A stretch of 64,000 bases of DNA from Embleya hyalina (GCF_003967355.1 NZ_BIFH01000029.1:1-64000); one strand, 5' to 3'. Shown: positions 24,139-33,757, numbered from the stretch's first letter. The notes: generated by a model from the sequence alone, not told the origin. Program-made: numbers and translations.

Positions 24139-27100
24139 GCGGACCGCGCCGATATCTGATCGCGGCCGGAACGCGGCACTATCGCGAACTCGGCGAACTG
24201 GACGGCGTGGACGAGGATGTCGCGCGGATCGTGGCGCTGTTCGCGACGATGGGCTACGAGCGGGTGTTGACCGACGTGTCGGACGACCCGGACGCCGGCG
24301 GGTTCGAGTACGCGCTGGCGGCCTGGTGCGCGGGCGGTGGGTTGGCGGCGGGCGATGTCGTGGTGGTCTACTACGCGGGGCATGGCGACCAGCCGACCGC
24401 CGGGCCCTATCGGTTGGCCTGCGCGGGATCCACGGCGATGCATCCGCGCTCCTGGCTCTCCCTGGACAACCTGGCGGCGATCCTGGCCGAATCGCCGGTC
24501 CGGGACGTGTTGTTCATCGTCGACGCGTGCAACGCAGGTCTGGGCGCCGACGAACTCGGCGCGGTGACCGCCGCGTTCGGGAAAGCCCGGGGCGGCGAGG
24601 ATCCGGCATCGGGCACCTGGGTGCTCGCCTCCGCCCGGCGTCGCGAACGTGCCTGGGACAAAGGCCACTTCACCCGGGAACTCGCCCGCGCGTACACCAC
24701 GGGCGACGGCCCCTCTCAGCGCCGGTTGTCCCCAGCCGTGCTCACCGACCGCATCAACCGGGCCTTCGTCACGGCCGGGCGCGCGCAACGCGCCGTATGC
24801 TCCGTCACCGACCAGTCGGTCCAGCCCCCGTTCTTCCCGAACCCGGCCTTCGACCCGGCGGCGGAGATCGGTCCGGACGGCCGGGCGGAGGGTGAGGCCG
24901 GGGATCTGACCGCCCACTTCGAGCCGCGCGGGCGCGGAGTGGAACACGTGCACGACCCGGGCTCGTACTTCACCGGCCGCGCGCATGCCCTCGACGTGGT
25001 CCGCACCCGTCTGGCCGGCCCGGGTGGACGCGGGCCGCTGGCCGTCACCGGCGCGCCGGGCTCGGGCAAATCGGCGCTGCTCGGCCGGATCGTGCTCGAA
25101 GGCGACACCTCCGGCGGCACACCGCCGATCGACGTGTCGATCAACGCCCGGCATCAGACCATCGACGCGCTGATCGGCCGCCTGGCCGGCGCGGCGGACG
25201 TGCGCGCGTCGAGTGTGGACGCGCTGTTGGCGGCGCTGGCGGGTCGGCAGGCGCCGTATCGCGTGGTGGTCGACTCGCTGGACGAGGCGGGCCCGGGCCA
25301 CGACATCGTCGAGGCGCGCCGGATCGCGTGGGAACTGCTGCGGCCACTGGGCGACGTCCCGTGTGTGCGGTTGGTGGTGGGGTCGCGGCGCGAACTGCTG
25401 AGCGACTGGTGCAAGCACGCCCCGATCGTGGATCTGGACGCCGACGCCTACGCGGACGACACGAACGTCGCCGACTACGTCGAGCGCATCCTGGCCGATG
25501 GGCGGTCGCCGTACGCGGACACCCCGGACACGGCGCGCGTCATCGCGCGGGCGGTGGCCCGACGGGCGGGACGCTGCTTCCTCGTCGCCCGGATGACGGC
25601 GAGCGCGCTGGTCCGGCAGGAGCCGGTGGACGTGACGGCGCCGGGCTGGGCCGACACACTCCCCTCCGACGTCGACGGCGCGTTCCGGGCCTACCTGGAG
25701 CGCCTGCCGTCCGCGCGCCGCGCCACGGCACTGACCCTGCTCACGACCCTGGCCTTCGCCGAGGGTCACGGCCTGCCGCGCGCGGGCGTGTGGACGGAGG
25801 CGGCGTCCCGGCTGTCGGGCGCGACGGTATGCGAGCGCGACATCGACGAGTTGGTGGACGAGGAAGGCTCCTACCTCACCTCGGTCGACGTGGGCGGCCA
25901 CCGCTATTTCCGCCTCTACCACCAGGAGTTGACCGACCACCTGCGCGAACGGGCACTGGCCTCCCGGGATTTGGCGGACATCCAGGCGTGCTTCGTTGCG
26001 ACGCTTCTGGGTCTGACGCCTCGCCTACCCAACGGCACGAGTCCGGACTGGGCGAGGGCGCGCCCCTACGTCCGCTACCACCTGGCCACCCACTCGGCTG
26101 CAGCGGGCACCATTGGCGAATTGCTCACCGACCCGGGCTTCGTCCTGGCGGCGGGCACCGCGGACCTGCTGCGCGCGGTACGACGCAGCGTCGGCACGTC
26201 GATGCTGCCGCTGGTGATCGAGCGCTGCGCCGAGGTGCTGCGAAACCGGGGCCCGGATCGCGCCGCGCAGTTGGCCTTCGTGGCTCGGGCGATCGGCGAA
26301 CACAGGTTCGCTGACCGGGCCCTGGCGTTGTCCGCGTCCACTGAGCGGGTGTCGTTGGAAGCCCGATCGGTCACCCCGCATCGGATTGTCGGACACCACA
26401 GCGCAGGTGGGTTCTCGGTAAACGTGATCAACATGGGCTGGTGGATCGAGGAGGTGCGGTCACGGGATCGTTCCTTGGTGTTGGCGCTCCCACCGGCCGC
26501 GAGTTGCGTACACGTTTGGGTCCCGGACGACCCGGCAGCGGGCGGGATCCTGCCGCATCCGAATCCTGTACGCAGTGCTGCCGCCTTCGTGGACGCACAT
26601 GGGCGACCCGTGGCGATCACGCTCGATGGCCAGGGGTGTATTCGTATGTGGGATGTTGACGACGCAACATCGACAATATGCCCCCACAATCCCCCATACG
26701 AGCGCATTCTCGACGCAGGTGTCCTGAACGACGGAACATGCGTTGTGGCCTGCACGGGATGGGACGGCGTGGATGTTCTGGAGACGACCACCGGGCGGGT
26801 GGTCCTACACGTGGAAGACCTCGCGCCCGACGACTCACACCCGATCGCGGGCCGCCTGATCCACACCCCGGGTGCCGGCCTCGGACTGGCCGTCTTCCAC
26901 ACGGCCTCAGGAGTCGTCGCGCTGCACAAGCTGGAGGGCGATCAGGCGGGCACTTACGAAATCCTCGTCGAAGGTGTCATCAGGCTCCTCGATATCGACA
27001 TCGCCCGAAATTCGGCGGGCGAGACTTTCCTGGCGCTGTTGGAAGGACCGGCCGACATCGCAAGCGGAGTGACCCTGATCCACGTCGGTGGCCGATCGGT

Positions 27101-28760
27101 GTCGTTCCAACTTCACCTGGGACTCCGCGAATGGTGGGGTGGCTTCGTCCGGATCGACGATGAACCCGCTTATCTCATCGGCGACCCACACCTCATGTGC
27201 ACGTTGCCACTGTCCGGCGGGCCCCTGCACATCACATCGCTCGACCCGAAGCCCGTATCGTTCCCCACCACATGGAACACAGGTCGCAGTTTCGTCGTCC
27301 GGGCTGGCTGGAAGGGCGCCGTGCATGTCGTCGACGCCGCAGACGGCATGCCGGTGGGAGCGCCCCTACTCGGTCACGAAAGCGCCGTATGTGCGCTGCG
27401 TGTGCTCTCGTCGTCCCCACTCGACGGCCTGAACATCCTCGCGGTCGGTACCGACGGCACGGTGCGACTGTGGAACTGGTGGCCACCAACAACTACCGAC
27501 AACGCGCCCATCGCGGGCGTACACACCGAGGACGCCGGTTATGCCCGGCCTCGCATGGCCGAAGCGTGGACGGTGCTGAGGTGGCCCGCGCGACCGAACA
27601 AGGTGCTGGTCGCATCCCGTTACGGTGTTCACGCCCTGGATACCGACCTGTTGGAGCATCCGAACGGCTCATGGACAGGCGAAGCGGTCCCGGGCCTGCC
27701 CCAACTGGGTAACGGATTTCGGTATGAGGACGACGACGGTGTGCTCAACATCTTCACCGTCGCCAAGACAGCGAATCTCTCGGTCGGTACCGCGTGGCAC
27801 CGCCTGACCCTCGACGGACGGATCGAAACCACTCGATTTCCCTTTCCGCAACACCGGTCCGACACCGCGACGCTCCATCTGATCCCGCCGTCCGATGCGC
27901 ACACCCACCCACGTTTGGTCTCCGTCGATCGTGAACGAGCCACGACCGAACTCGCCCTGGCGAGCCACGGTTCGGAAACAGTCCTGCCCTTACCGGGAGC
28001 CGACGACCCCAGCCACATCTGGGGCGGCTCGACTGCGGTGGCCACCGCGACCGGGCAGGCTCTGCTGCTCATTGTCCGAGGACGCAAAAATCCGAACATC
28101 TCCGACTCTTCGATCGCAACCGAAATCCTCGTCCGCGACGCGGCGCACGGTCACGACATCCCGGATGTCCGTTTCCGAATGCCATTTCCGGTGACACACA
28201 TGGCGCCGTACCACTCTCGAACCGGAACACGCTACATAGCCTGCGTGGAAGGGCGCCGTCATTGCGCCGTACTCGATCTGCTAGACGGGCACGTGCACCC
28301 CGTGACCACCCATCGCGGCTTGCCAAACGAGTGGGCAAGGACTGTGAAGGGCGATTCGGAGCACCACTACATGCGTTGGGTTCGCCTCCCTACATCCGAC
28401 GCGTTGTTGCTGTGGATGCTCCCCGACCTCCCCGGCAACGAGACCAGTCCCGTTCGCACCTGGTCCTCTGCTCGCCCGGATCGCTCGGGCACGTTCCCCA
28501 TATCCGTCAGGAACTTCCTCTGGAGCGGCAACTCTCCCAACGGCGAAGCCCTTGTCCTGCTCGCGGACGAACACGGCATCGTCCTTTGCCATCTCCCCGG
28601 CGGTACGCCGGTCTGGCAAACGTCCCTCCCTGCCTGGATCAACGACGCCACCGTCCTCGACGACTTCGACATCGCGCTCGCCACCCAGCAGGGGGTCGTC
28701 CTGCTCCGGCCCCGGATCTCCCCCGCCTGGCGCCGGCGGCTCGGGCTTGCTCGGGGGTGA
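24135..28760 (+). CDS. Caspase-like / STAND NTPase / beta-propeller protein
   Basis: A 1,541-residue multidomain cytoplasmic protein. Residues 1-250: caspase-fold (peptidase C14) protease with catalytic His83 (YYAGHGD) and Cys132 (FIVDACNAG). Residues about 275-640: P-loop NTPase with fold marker YFTGRAHAL, Walker A GAPGSGKS (306-313, Lys312) and Walker B VVVDSLDEA (Asp383, Glu384), then a winged-helix-like tail with YFRLYHQELTDHLRER. Residues about 750-1535: degenerate WD-like beta-propeller blades, for example IRMWDV (836-841) and VRLWNWW (1110-1116). The design is sensor, switch and death protease in one chain, as in NACHT/STAND immune proteins. The C-terminal third is visibly less GC-rich than the first half. 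GTG start overlaps the hydrolase stop. Most likely an anti-phage or programmed-cell-death system; no experiment supports it here. Confidence 0.9.
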   Translation: MSGPRRYLIAAGTRHYRELGELDGVDEDVARIVALFATMGYERVLTDVSDDPDAGGFEYALAAWCAGGGLAAGDVVVVYYAGHGDQPTAGPYRLACAGSTAMHPRSWLSLDNLAAILAESPVRDVLFIVDACNAGLGADELGAVTAAFGKARGGEDPASGTWVLASARRRERAWDKGHFTRELARAYTTGDGPSQRRLSPAVLTDRINRAFVTAGRAQRAVCSVTDQSVQPPFFPNPAFDPAAEIGPDGRAEGEAGDLTAHFEPRGRGVEHVHDPGSYFTGRAHALDVVRTRLAGPGGRGPLAVTGAPGSGKSALLGRIVLEGDTSGGTPPIDVSINARHQTIDALIGRLAGAADVRASSVDALLAALAGRQAPYRVVVDSLDEAGPGHDIVEARRIAWELLRPLGDVPCVRLVVGSRRELLSDWCKHAPIVDLDADAYADDTNVADYVERILADGRSPYADTPDTARVIARAVARRAGRCFLVARMTASALVRQEPVDVTAPGWADTLPSDVDGAFRAYLERLPSARRATALTLLTTLAFAEGHGLPRAGVWTEAASRLSGATVCERDIDELVDEEGSYLTSVDVGGHRYFRLYHQELTDHLRERALASRDLADIQACFVATLLGLTPRLPNGTSPDWARARPYVRYHLATHSAAAGTIGELLTDPGFVLAAGTADLLRAVRRSVGTSMLPLVIERCAEVLRNRGPDRAAQLAFVARAIGEHRFADRALALSASTERVSLEARSVTPHRIVGHHSAGGFSVNVINMGWWIEEVRSRDRSLVLALPPAASCVHVWVPDDPAAGGILPHPNPVRSAAAFVDAHGRPVAITLDGQGCIRMWDVDDATSTICPHNPPYERILDAGVLNDGTCVVACTGWDGVDVLETTTGRVVLHVEDLAPDDSHPIAGRLIHTPGAGLGLAVFHTASGVVALHKLEGDQAGTYEILVEGVIRLLDIDIARNSAGETFLALLEGPADIASGVTLIHVGGRSVSFQLHLGLREWWGGFVRIDDEPAYLIGDPHLMCTLPLSGGPLHITSLDPKPVSFPTTWNTGRSFVVRAGWKGAVHVVDAADGMPVGAPLLGHESAVCALRVLSSSPLDGLNILAVGTDGTVRLWNWWPPTTTDNAPIAGVHTEDAGYARPRMAEAWTVLRWPARPNKVLVASRYGVHALDTDLLEHPNGSWTGEAVPGLPQLGNGFRYEDDDGVLNIFTVAKTANLSVGTAWHRLTLDGRIETTRFPFPQHRSDTATLHLIPPSDAHTHPRLVSVDRERATTELALASHGSETVLPLPGADDPSHIWGGSTAVATATGQALLLIVRGRKNPNISDSSIATEILVRDAAHGHDIPDVRFRMPFPVTHMAPYHSRTGTRYIACVEGRRHCAVLDLLDGHVHPVTTHRGLPNEWARTVKGDSEHHYMRWVRLPTSDALLLWMLPDLPGNETSPVRTWSSARPDRSGTFPISVRNFLWSGNSPNGEALVLLADEHGIVLCHLPGGTPVWQTSLPAWINDATVLDDFDIALATQQGVVLLRPRISPAWRRRLGLARG

Positions 28761-28862
28761 GCCGCGCCCACGGGACAACCCGGTTGCCGGGAAAAGCCTG
28801 AAGGCGACAGAATTGCGAACCGCAAGCGACAGGCGGCCGGCGGTGCGACAGCGGGGGCACGT

Positions 28863-29507
28863 GTGATCGAGACAAGCGCGATAATCGGGGTCAGTGCCGT
28901 GGCACTGGGGATGGTGCTCACTCCCGGACCCAACATGATGTACGTGACCTCGCGCAGCATCACCCAGGGCCGCCGCGCCGGCATGGTGTCGCTGCTCGGC
29001 GTGGCGCTCGGGTTCATGATCTACATGTCGATGGCCAACCTCGGCCTCTCCGCGGTGTTCCTGGTCGTGCCGGAGCTCTACGTCGCGGTCAAGCTGGCCG
29101 GTGCCGCCTACCTCGGTTGGCTCGCCTGGCAGGCGCTGCGGCCCGGTGGCGTCTCGGCGTTCTCCCCGCAGGATCTGGCCCCGGACTCCAACCGGCGGCT
29201 GTTCACCATGGGACTGCTGACCAACCTGCTGAACCCCAAGGCCGCGATCATGTACCTCTCGCTGATCCCGCAGTTCGTCGACCCGAAGGCCGGGCACGTG
29301 CTGCTTCAGGGGTTCGTGCTCGGCACCATCCAGATCCTGATCAGTCTGACGGTGAACGGCGTCCTGGTCCTCGCGGCCGGCTCGATCGCGATCTTCCTGA
29401 CCAAGCGGCCGTCCTGGCTGCGCATCCAGCGTTACGTCATGGGCACCGTGCTCGGCGGCCTCGCGGTCAAGCTGGCCACCGACCGGAGCCACCCCGCCAC
29501 GGCCTGA
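28863..29507 (+). CDS. LysE-family amino-acid exporter
   Basis: A 214-residue membrane protein of the LysE/RhtB family with about six helices. The diagnostic start is VALGMVLTPGPNMMYVTSRS (the TPGPN motif), then GRRAGMVSLLGVALGFMIY and LTNLLNPKAAIMYLSLIPQF. GTG start; no strong ribosome site. It is followed after 29 bp by an amidase gene on the same strand, so export of an amidase product or of an amino acid is possible. Substrate unknown. Confidence 0.9.
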   Translation: MIETSAIIGVSAVALGMVLTPGPNMMYVTSRSITQGRRAGMVSLLGVALGFMIYMSMANLGLSAVFLVVPELYVAVKLAGAAYLGWLAWQALRPGGVSAFSPQDLAPDSNRRLFTMGLLTNLLNPKAAIMYLSLIPQFVDPKAGHVLLQGFVLGTIQILISLTVNGVLVLAAGSIAIFLTKRPSWLRIQRYVMGTVLGGLAVKLATDRSHPATA

Positions 29508-29536
29508 CGCGTCGACATCCCGAGGAGCGGAGCGGT

Positions 29537-30964
29537 ATGCGGCTCGACGAGTACGCCCGGTACGACGCGATCGGCCTGCGTGACCTGATCCGGAGCGGCG
29601 AGGTCACCGCGGCCGAGGTCGAGCAGGCCGCCCGGGAGGCGATCGAGGTCGCGAACGCCGAGCTGAACGGGCTCGCGCTGCCCGTGTTCGAGCCGGCCCT
29701 CGACCGCTCCCCCGATCCGGACGCGCCGTTCGCCGGCGTGCCGTTCCTGATCAAGGACTCCGGACCCGTCGCGGCCGGTGTCCCGTTCTTCCTGGGCAGC
29801 CGCGCGGTGCCCGGGGTGGTCATGCCGCACGACAGCGAGCTGATGACCCGCTTCCGGGCCGCCGGTCTCGTCACCCTCGGGCTGACCACCGCACCGGAGA
29901 TGGCGATCAGCTTCGCGACCGAGTCGGTCAAGTACGGCATCACCCGCAACCCGTGGAACCCGGAGCGCGGCGCCGGCGGCTCCAGCGGCGGCGCGGCGGC
30001 CCTGGTCGCCGCCGGAGCGGTCCCGATCGCGCACGCCACCGACGGCGCGGGCTCGATCCGCGTCCCCGCCTCGGCCTGCGGCCTGGTCGGGCTCAAGCCC
30101 ACCCGGGGGCGCACCCCGTGCGGCCCCGATCTGGGCGAGTCGTTCTTCGGGATCTCGTACAACTTCGCGCTCACCCGTACCGTGCGCGACACCGCGCACC
30201 TGCTCGACGCGGTTTCCGGTCCGGCACCGGGCGACAAGTACGGCGCGCCCACCCCGCTGCGGCCCTATGCCGCCGAACCCGGCGCCGACGTACCGCCGTT
30301 GCGGATCGGCGTGACCACCCGAGCCTGGTCCGGCGTCGCCGTCGACCCCGAAGCGGCGGGCGCGGCCACGGCGGTCGCCGGGCTGCTGGGCGAACTCGGT
30401 CATCGGGTCGACGAGGCGAGCCCGGTGGTCGACTGGGAGAGCGTGCTGGACGGGATGGTGCCGGAGGTGGTGTCGTTCGTCGCCGCCCCGCTGCTCGGCG
30501 CGCCCCACCCGCCGGATCCGGCCAAGCTGGAGGCGGTCACCCGGCGGATCCTGCAGGACGTCCACGCGGTGACCGCGCTCGACCTGATCGCCGCGTTCGA
30601 CGCGCACAACCGGGTGTCCCGTTCGGTCGGGGCGTTCTTCGCCGATCACGACCTGCTGATCACCCCGACCCTGGGGCAACTCCCGGCGCCGCACGGAACA
30701 TTGGACTTCGACGACCCGAAGCACTCGGTCCGGGGATGGCTGGAGACGATCTTCGCCTACGGCCCGTTCACCGCGCTCTTCAACGTCACCGGCCAGCCCG
30801 CGATCAGCCTGCCCCTTGGGCTCGGCGCCGACGGCCTGCCGATCGGCGTGCAACTGGTCGCCCCGTTCGGCCGCGAGGACACCCTCCTTCGGGTCGCCGC
30901 GCTGCTCGAACAGGTCCGGCCCTGGCACGACCGCTTCCCGCCGACGTTCGTCGGCGGCCGTTAG
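29537..30964 (+). CDS. Amidase (amidase-signature family)
   Basis: A 475-residue enzyme hydrolysing amide bonds. The Ser-cisSer-Lys triad is present: Lys in PFLIKDSG, the first Ser in GGSSGGAAALVAAG, and the nucleophile Ser in DGAGSIRVPAS. CGLVGLKPTRGR follows as usual. GAGGAG precedes ATG by about 10 nt. It is not part of a gatCAB set, so it is probably a catabolic amidase rather than the tRNA amidotransferase subunit. Downstream gene is convergent and only 3 bp away. Confidence 0.92.
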   Translation: MRLDEYARYDAIGLRDLIRSGEVTAAEVEQAAREAIEVANAELNGLALPVFEPALDRSPDPDAPFAGVPFLIKDSGPVAAGVPFFLGSRAVPGVVMPHDSELMTRFRAAGLVTLGLTTAPEMAISFATESVKYGITRNPWNPERGAGGSSGGAAALVAAGAVPIAHATDGAGSIRVPASACGLVGLKPTRGRTPCGPDLGESFFGISYNFALTRTVRDTAHLLDAVSGPAPGDKYGAPTPLRPYAAEPGADVPPLRIGVTTRAWSGVAVDPEAAGAATAVAGLLGELGHRVDEASPVVDWESVLDGMVPEVVSFVAAPLLGAPHPPDPAKLEAVTRRILQDVHAVTALDLIAAFDAHNRVSRSVGAFFADHDLLITPTLGQLPAPHGTLDFDDPKHSVRGWLETIFAYGPFTALFNVTGQPAISLPLGLGADGLPIGVQLVAPFGREDTLLRVAALLEQVRPWHDRFPPTFVGGR

Positions 30965-30967
30965 CGG

Positions 30968-31663
30968 TCACTCGCCGTCGGAGACGAACTGCACCGGGAT
31001 CACTCCGGTGCGCTTCCGGGCCACCTCGCGTGCCTCGCCCGGCAGTTCCTCGACGTCGATCAGCCGGGGCAGCAGGTCGGGCTCGATGGTCAGCGCCCGA
31101 AAGCACACCCCGACCGTGAGGTCGTGGTCGGGCCGGGCCACGACCGTGATCGGGTCCCCGGCACGTACCTCACCCGGTTCGAGCACCCGCAAGTAGGTTC
31201 CGGGCAGGGCGCGTTGGGTGAATCGGCGGACCCAGCGCCGCTCGTCCAGCCAGTGTGCGAAGGTCGAGCACGGGATGCGCGGGACGGAGACCTCCAACAG
31301 CGGACCCGTCGCGCCGCCCACCCGCCAGCGCTCGCCGATCAGGGCCGCCTCCACGTCGAGGTCGGTCGTGGTCAGGTTCTCGCCGAAGCTGCCGTTGGCG
31401 AGTTCGCGGCCCAGGTCGGCCGCCCACATGTCCAGGTTCTCCCGGGCATAGGCGTATACCGCCTGGTCGTTGCCGCCGTGGTTCTGTCGGTCGTAGATCT
31501 CGTCGCCGACCAGTCCGCTGCCGTGACCGCCGTACTTGGGCCCGGGCGGTCGCACGGCGACCGCGTGGTCGACCGGCCGCTTGTCGATTCCGGTCAGTTC
31601 GATCCCGGCCTTCACCGGGTTGGCGCGCGGGTGGGCCAGGTTCACGGAGAGGACGTGAGACAT
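30968..31663 (-). CDS. MOSC-domain protein (YiiM-like)
   Basis: A 231-residue cytoplasmic protein with the MOSC beta-barrel linked to molybdenum-cofactor sulfur chemistry. NGSFGENLTTTDLDVEAALIG and RIPCSTFAHWLDERRW (with the conserved Cys) are the family hallmarks; the C-terminal helical part fits the YiiM subgroup, which detoxifies N-hydroxylated compounds. A TAGCCT box lies 6 nt before ATG, so the transcript is likely leaderless. Confidence 0.9.
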   Translation of the reverse strand: MSHVLSVNLAHPRANPVKAGIELTGIDKRPVDHAVAVRPPGPKYGGHGSGLVGDEIYDRQNHGGNDQAVYAYARENLDMWAADLGRELANGSFGENLTTTDLDVEAALIGERWRVGGATGPLLEVSVPRIPCSTFAHWLDERRWVRRFTQRALPGTYLRVLEPGEVRAGDPITVVARPDHDLTVGVCFRALTIEPDLLPRLIDVEELPGEAREVARKRTGVIPVQFVSDGE

Positions 31664-31850
31664 ACCGGCAGGCTACCCGCTTGCTTCCGGCGGGCCTCGG
31701 CGGGCCGATTCCGCCGTTTTCCCGGGGTGTTCCGGGGGATTCGACCCGGCCGAACCGCGTATCCCGGTCCAGATCGGGGCAAACACCTGTTATCGGCGCC
31801 CTCGGGGACGCCGACGCCCGCGTTTCCGGGCATCAGGGAGGGACCACGAC

Positions 31851-32003
31851 ATGAGCGCGCTGTCGAAGACCGTGAAGAAGATCCAGGGGTACATCCGCCG
31901 CAACCCGCGCCAGGTCGAGCAGGGCAAGCGGCACCTGCGCGACCGACTCACCCGCCGTCGCGGCGGCAGCGGCCCCGGCAACCCCCCGACCACCTCGGCC
32001 TGA
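31851..32003 (+). CDS. Small basic protein, 50 aa
   Basis: A 50-residue, strongly basic peptide beginning MSALSKTVKKIQGYIRRNPR, with a helical middle (QVEQGKRHLRDRLTRRRGG) and a Gly/Pro/Thr tail. GGGAGGG lies 7-8 nt before ATG, one of the best ribosome sites in the window. It could be a nucleic-acid-binding or antitoxin-like protein; no known family was recognised. No toxin partner is adjacent. Confidence 0.6.
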   Translation: MSALSKTVKKIQGYIRRNPRQVEQGKRHLRDRLTRRRGGSGPGNPPTTSA

Positions 32004-32134
32004 CCCGCCGAGCCGGGGCGAACGCGTCGGTCCGCACCCGCGCACCGCTCGCGAACGCCCCGGGCGGTCACCCCTTCCGCATCCGGCCGGCGACCGCCTC
32101 GCGGCCCCCTCCGCGACACCGACCGGTCGACCGC

Positions 32135-32512
32135 TCAACCGATCAGCGTCGCCTTCGCCCGTACCACGCAGAACTCGTTGCCCTCCGGGTCGGCGAGCAC
32201 CGTCCACGACTCGGTGCCGGTCTGTCCGACGTCGACGCGGCGGGCACCGAGCGCGAGCACCCGCTCGATCTCCGCGTCCCGCTCGCCGGGGCCGGCACCG
32301 GGGGTCAGATCGAGGTGCAGTCGGTTCTTGACCGTCTTCACGTCCGTCACCGGCATGAAGCAGATGCCGACGGGGGCTCCGGGCTCGGTGCCGATCACCA
32401 CCTCGCGCTCGCGCTCGGACAGCACCTGCCAGCCCAACACTTCGGCCCAGAAGCGCGCGAGTCCCGGCAGATCGTGTGCGTCGATGACGATGTGATGCAA
32501 GGAAATGGCCAT
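32135..32512 (-). CDS. VOC (glyoxalase/bleomycin-resistance fold) protein
   Basis: A 125-residue single-domain vicinal-oxygen-chelate protein: MAISLHHIVIDAHDLPGLAR opens the first beta-alpha-beta module with a metal-ligand-type His, then NRLHLDLTPGAG and the end WTVLADPEGNEFCVV with Glu. Known members include glyoxalases, dioxygenases and drug-binding resistance proteins; function here is unknown. ATG at 32512 or at 32521 (MARM) may be the start. Confidence 0.85.
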   Translation of the reverse strand: MAISLHHIVIDAHDLPGLARFWAEVLGWQVLSEREREVVIGTEPGAPVGICFMPVTDVKTVKNRLHLDLTPGAGPGERDAEIERVLALGARRVDVGQTGTESWTVLADPEGNEFCVVRAKATLIG

Positions 32513-32637
32513 GCGCGCCATTGTGCGCGCGGCGGCTGCCCGGACCAACGGGGTTTCGGAGCGGTACGACACCACCGCGTCGCCACGCGCTCTCGCGGTC
32601 CCCGCCCACCGGCCGGCCCCACCCGACGGATCGTCGA

Positions 32638-33651
32638 TCAGCCGTGGTCGACGACCACGTTGCCCACGAAGCCGCCCTTGCCGTAGTAGCGCAGCGCCTC
32701 CGGGATCTCGTCGAAGCCGAACTCGCGGTGGATCGTCGGCCGCACCCGCCACGCGTCCACCGCGCGGTTCATCGTCTCGAACGCCGCCCGGCTGCCCACC
32801 GCGAGCGGACGCAGCACCGCGCCCGCGTTGAAGAAGTCGGTCGGGGACGGCGTGCGACCAGGGGCGTCCGTGCCCAACCAGTGCCCGACGAAGGCGATCT
32901 CGCCGCCGAGCGCGGTCGCCGCGAGCGACTGGGACAGGTCCCCCACGACGTCGACGACCCGGTCCACCCCGCGCCCGCCGGTACGCCGCCGCACCTCCTC
33001 ACCCCACCGCAGGTGCTGCCGGTGGTCGACCACCTCGTCGGCCCCGAGCGCCCGCAGTCGCTCCGCCTTGTCCGGACCGGAGGTGGTGGCGATCACCCGG
33101 GCGCCGGACCGCTTGGCGAACCGCACCGCGAACAACGACACGTTCCCGGTGCCGAGGGTGAGCACGGTCTCCCCCGGCACCGGCGCCCGGCCACCGGTCA
33201 GCGCGTTCCACGCCGTCACCGCGGTCAGCGGGAGGGCGGCGGCCTCGGTGAAGGACAGGTGCGCGGGGATGTGCACCAGCGCCCGCTCGTCCGCGAGCGC
33301 GAACTCGGTGAACAGGCCGTCGCGCGAACTGCCCAGCTGGGCCGCGTGGTCCAGGCCGAACGGCCCGTCGATCCAGTCGGGGAAGACGGTGGCGGCGACC
33401 CGGTCCCCCGGCGCCACCCGGGTCACCCCGGCGCCGACCGCGACCACCTCGCCGACCCCGGCGCAGCCCGGGACGACGTCCGGCAGCACGGGCAGCGGAT
33501 AGTCGCCGGCCAGGACGAGCAGCTCGCGCAGGCTGATCGAGGTGGCCCGGACCCGGACCAGCACCCGACCCGGACCCGGCGCGGGCTCGTCGTGTTCGCG
33601 CACGGTGAGTCCGTCGATGCCGGCGCCCGGCCGCAGGTGGTAGCTCTTCAT
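32638..33651 (-). CDS. Zinc-independent MDR alcohol dehydrogenase/quinone reductase
   Basis: A 337-residue medium-chain dehydrogenase. N-terminal GroES-like part (VLVRVRATSISLRELLVLAG, DVVPGCAGVGEVVAVGAGV), then the Rossmann segment TVLTLGTGNVSLFAVRFAKR and VVDHRQHLRWGEEVRRRTGG. The structural Cys cluster and catalytic zinc ligands of alcohol dehydrogenases are missing, so it is probably a quinone-oxidoreductase-like NADPH enzyme. It is divergent from an MmyB-type regulator, with a perfect 20-bp palindrome in the gap; this pairing is common and suggests the regulator controls it. Confidence 0.9.
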   Translation of the reverse strand: MKSYHLRPGAGIDGLTVREHDEPAPGPGRVLVRVRATSISLRELLVLAGDYPLPVLPDVVPGCAGVGEVVAVGAGVTRVAPGDRVAATVFPDWIDGPFGLDHAAQLGSSRDGLFTEFALADERALVHIPAHLSFTEAAALPLTAVTAWNALTGGRAPVPGETVLTLGTGNVSLFAVRFAKRSGARVIATTSGPDKAERLRALGADEVVDHRQHLRWGEEVRRRTGGRGVDRVVDVVGDLSQSLAATALGGEIAFVGHWLGTDAPGRTPSPTDFFNAGAVLRPLAVGSRAAFETMNRAVDAWRVRPTIHREFGFDEIPEALRYYGKGGFVGNVVVDHG

Positions 33652-33757
33652 GGTGGTGCCTCTTCCGCGTGGCGACGATGGTGCGACGACCCGATGTGTC
33701 CGGCCCGCCGCTCGGCGGGCCGTGGTGACGATCCTCCGAGCGACCCGCCCGACAGGA

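Noticed and set aside
28761-28862. Terminator with CCCGG-TTG-CCGGG followed by AAAA after the caspase gene
   Set aside because: Stem of only 5 bp and A-run on the wrong strand for rightward termination.
31851-32003. Antitoxin of a toxin-antitoxin pair
   Set aside because: No toxin-like gene adjoins; the neighbours are a MOSC protein and a VOC protein on the opposite strand.
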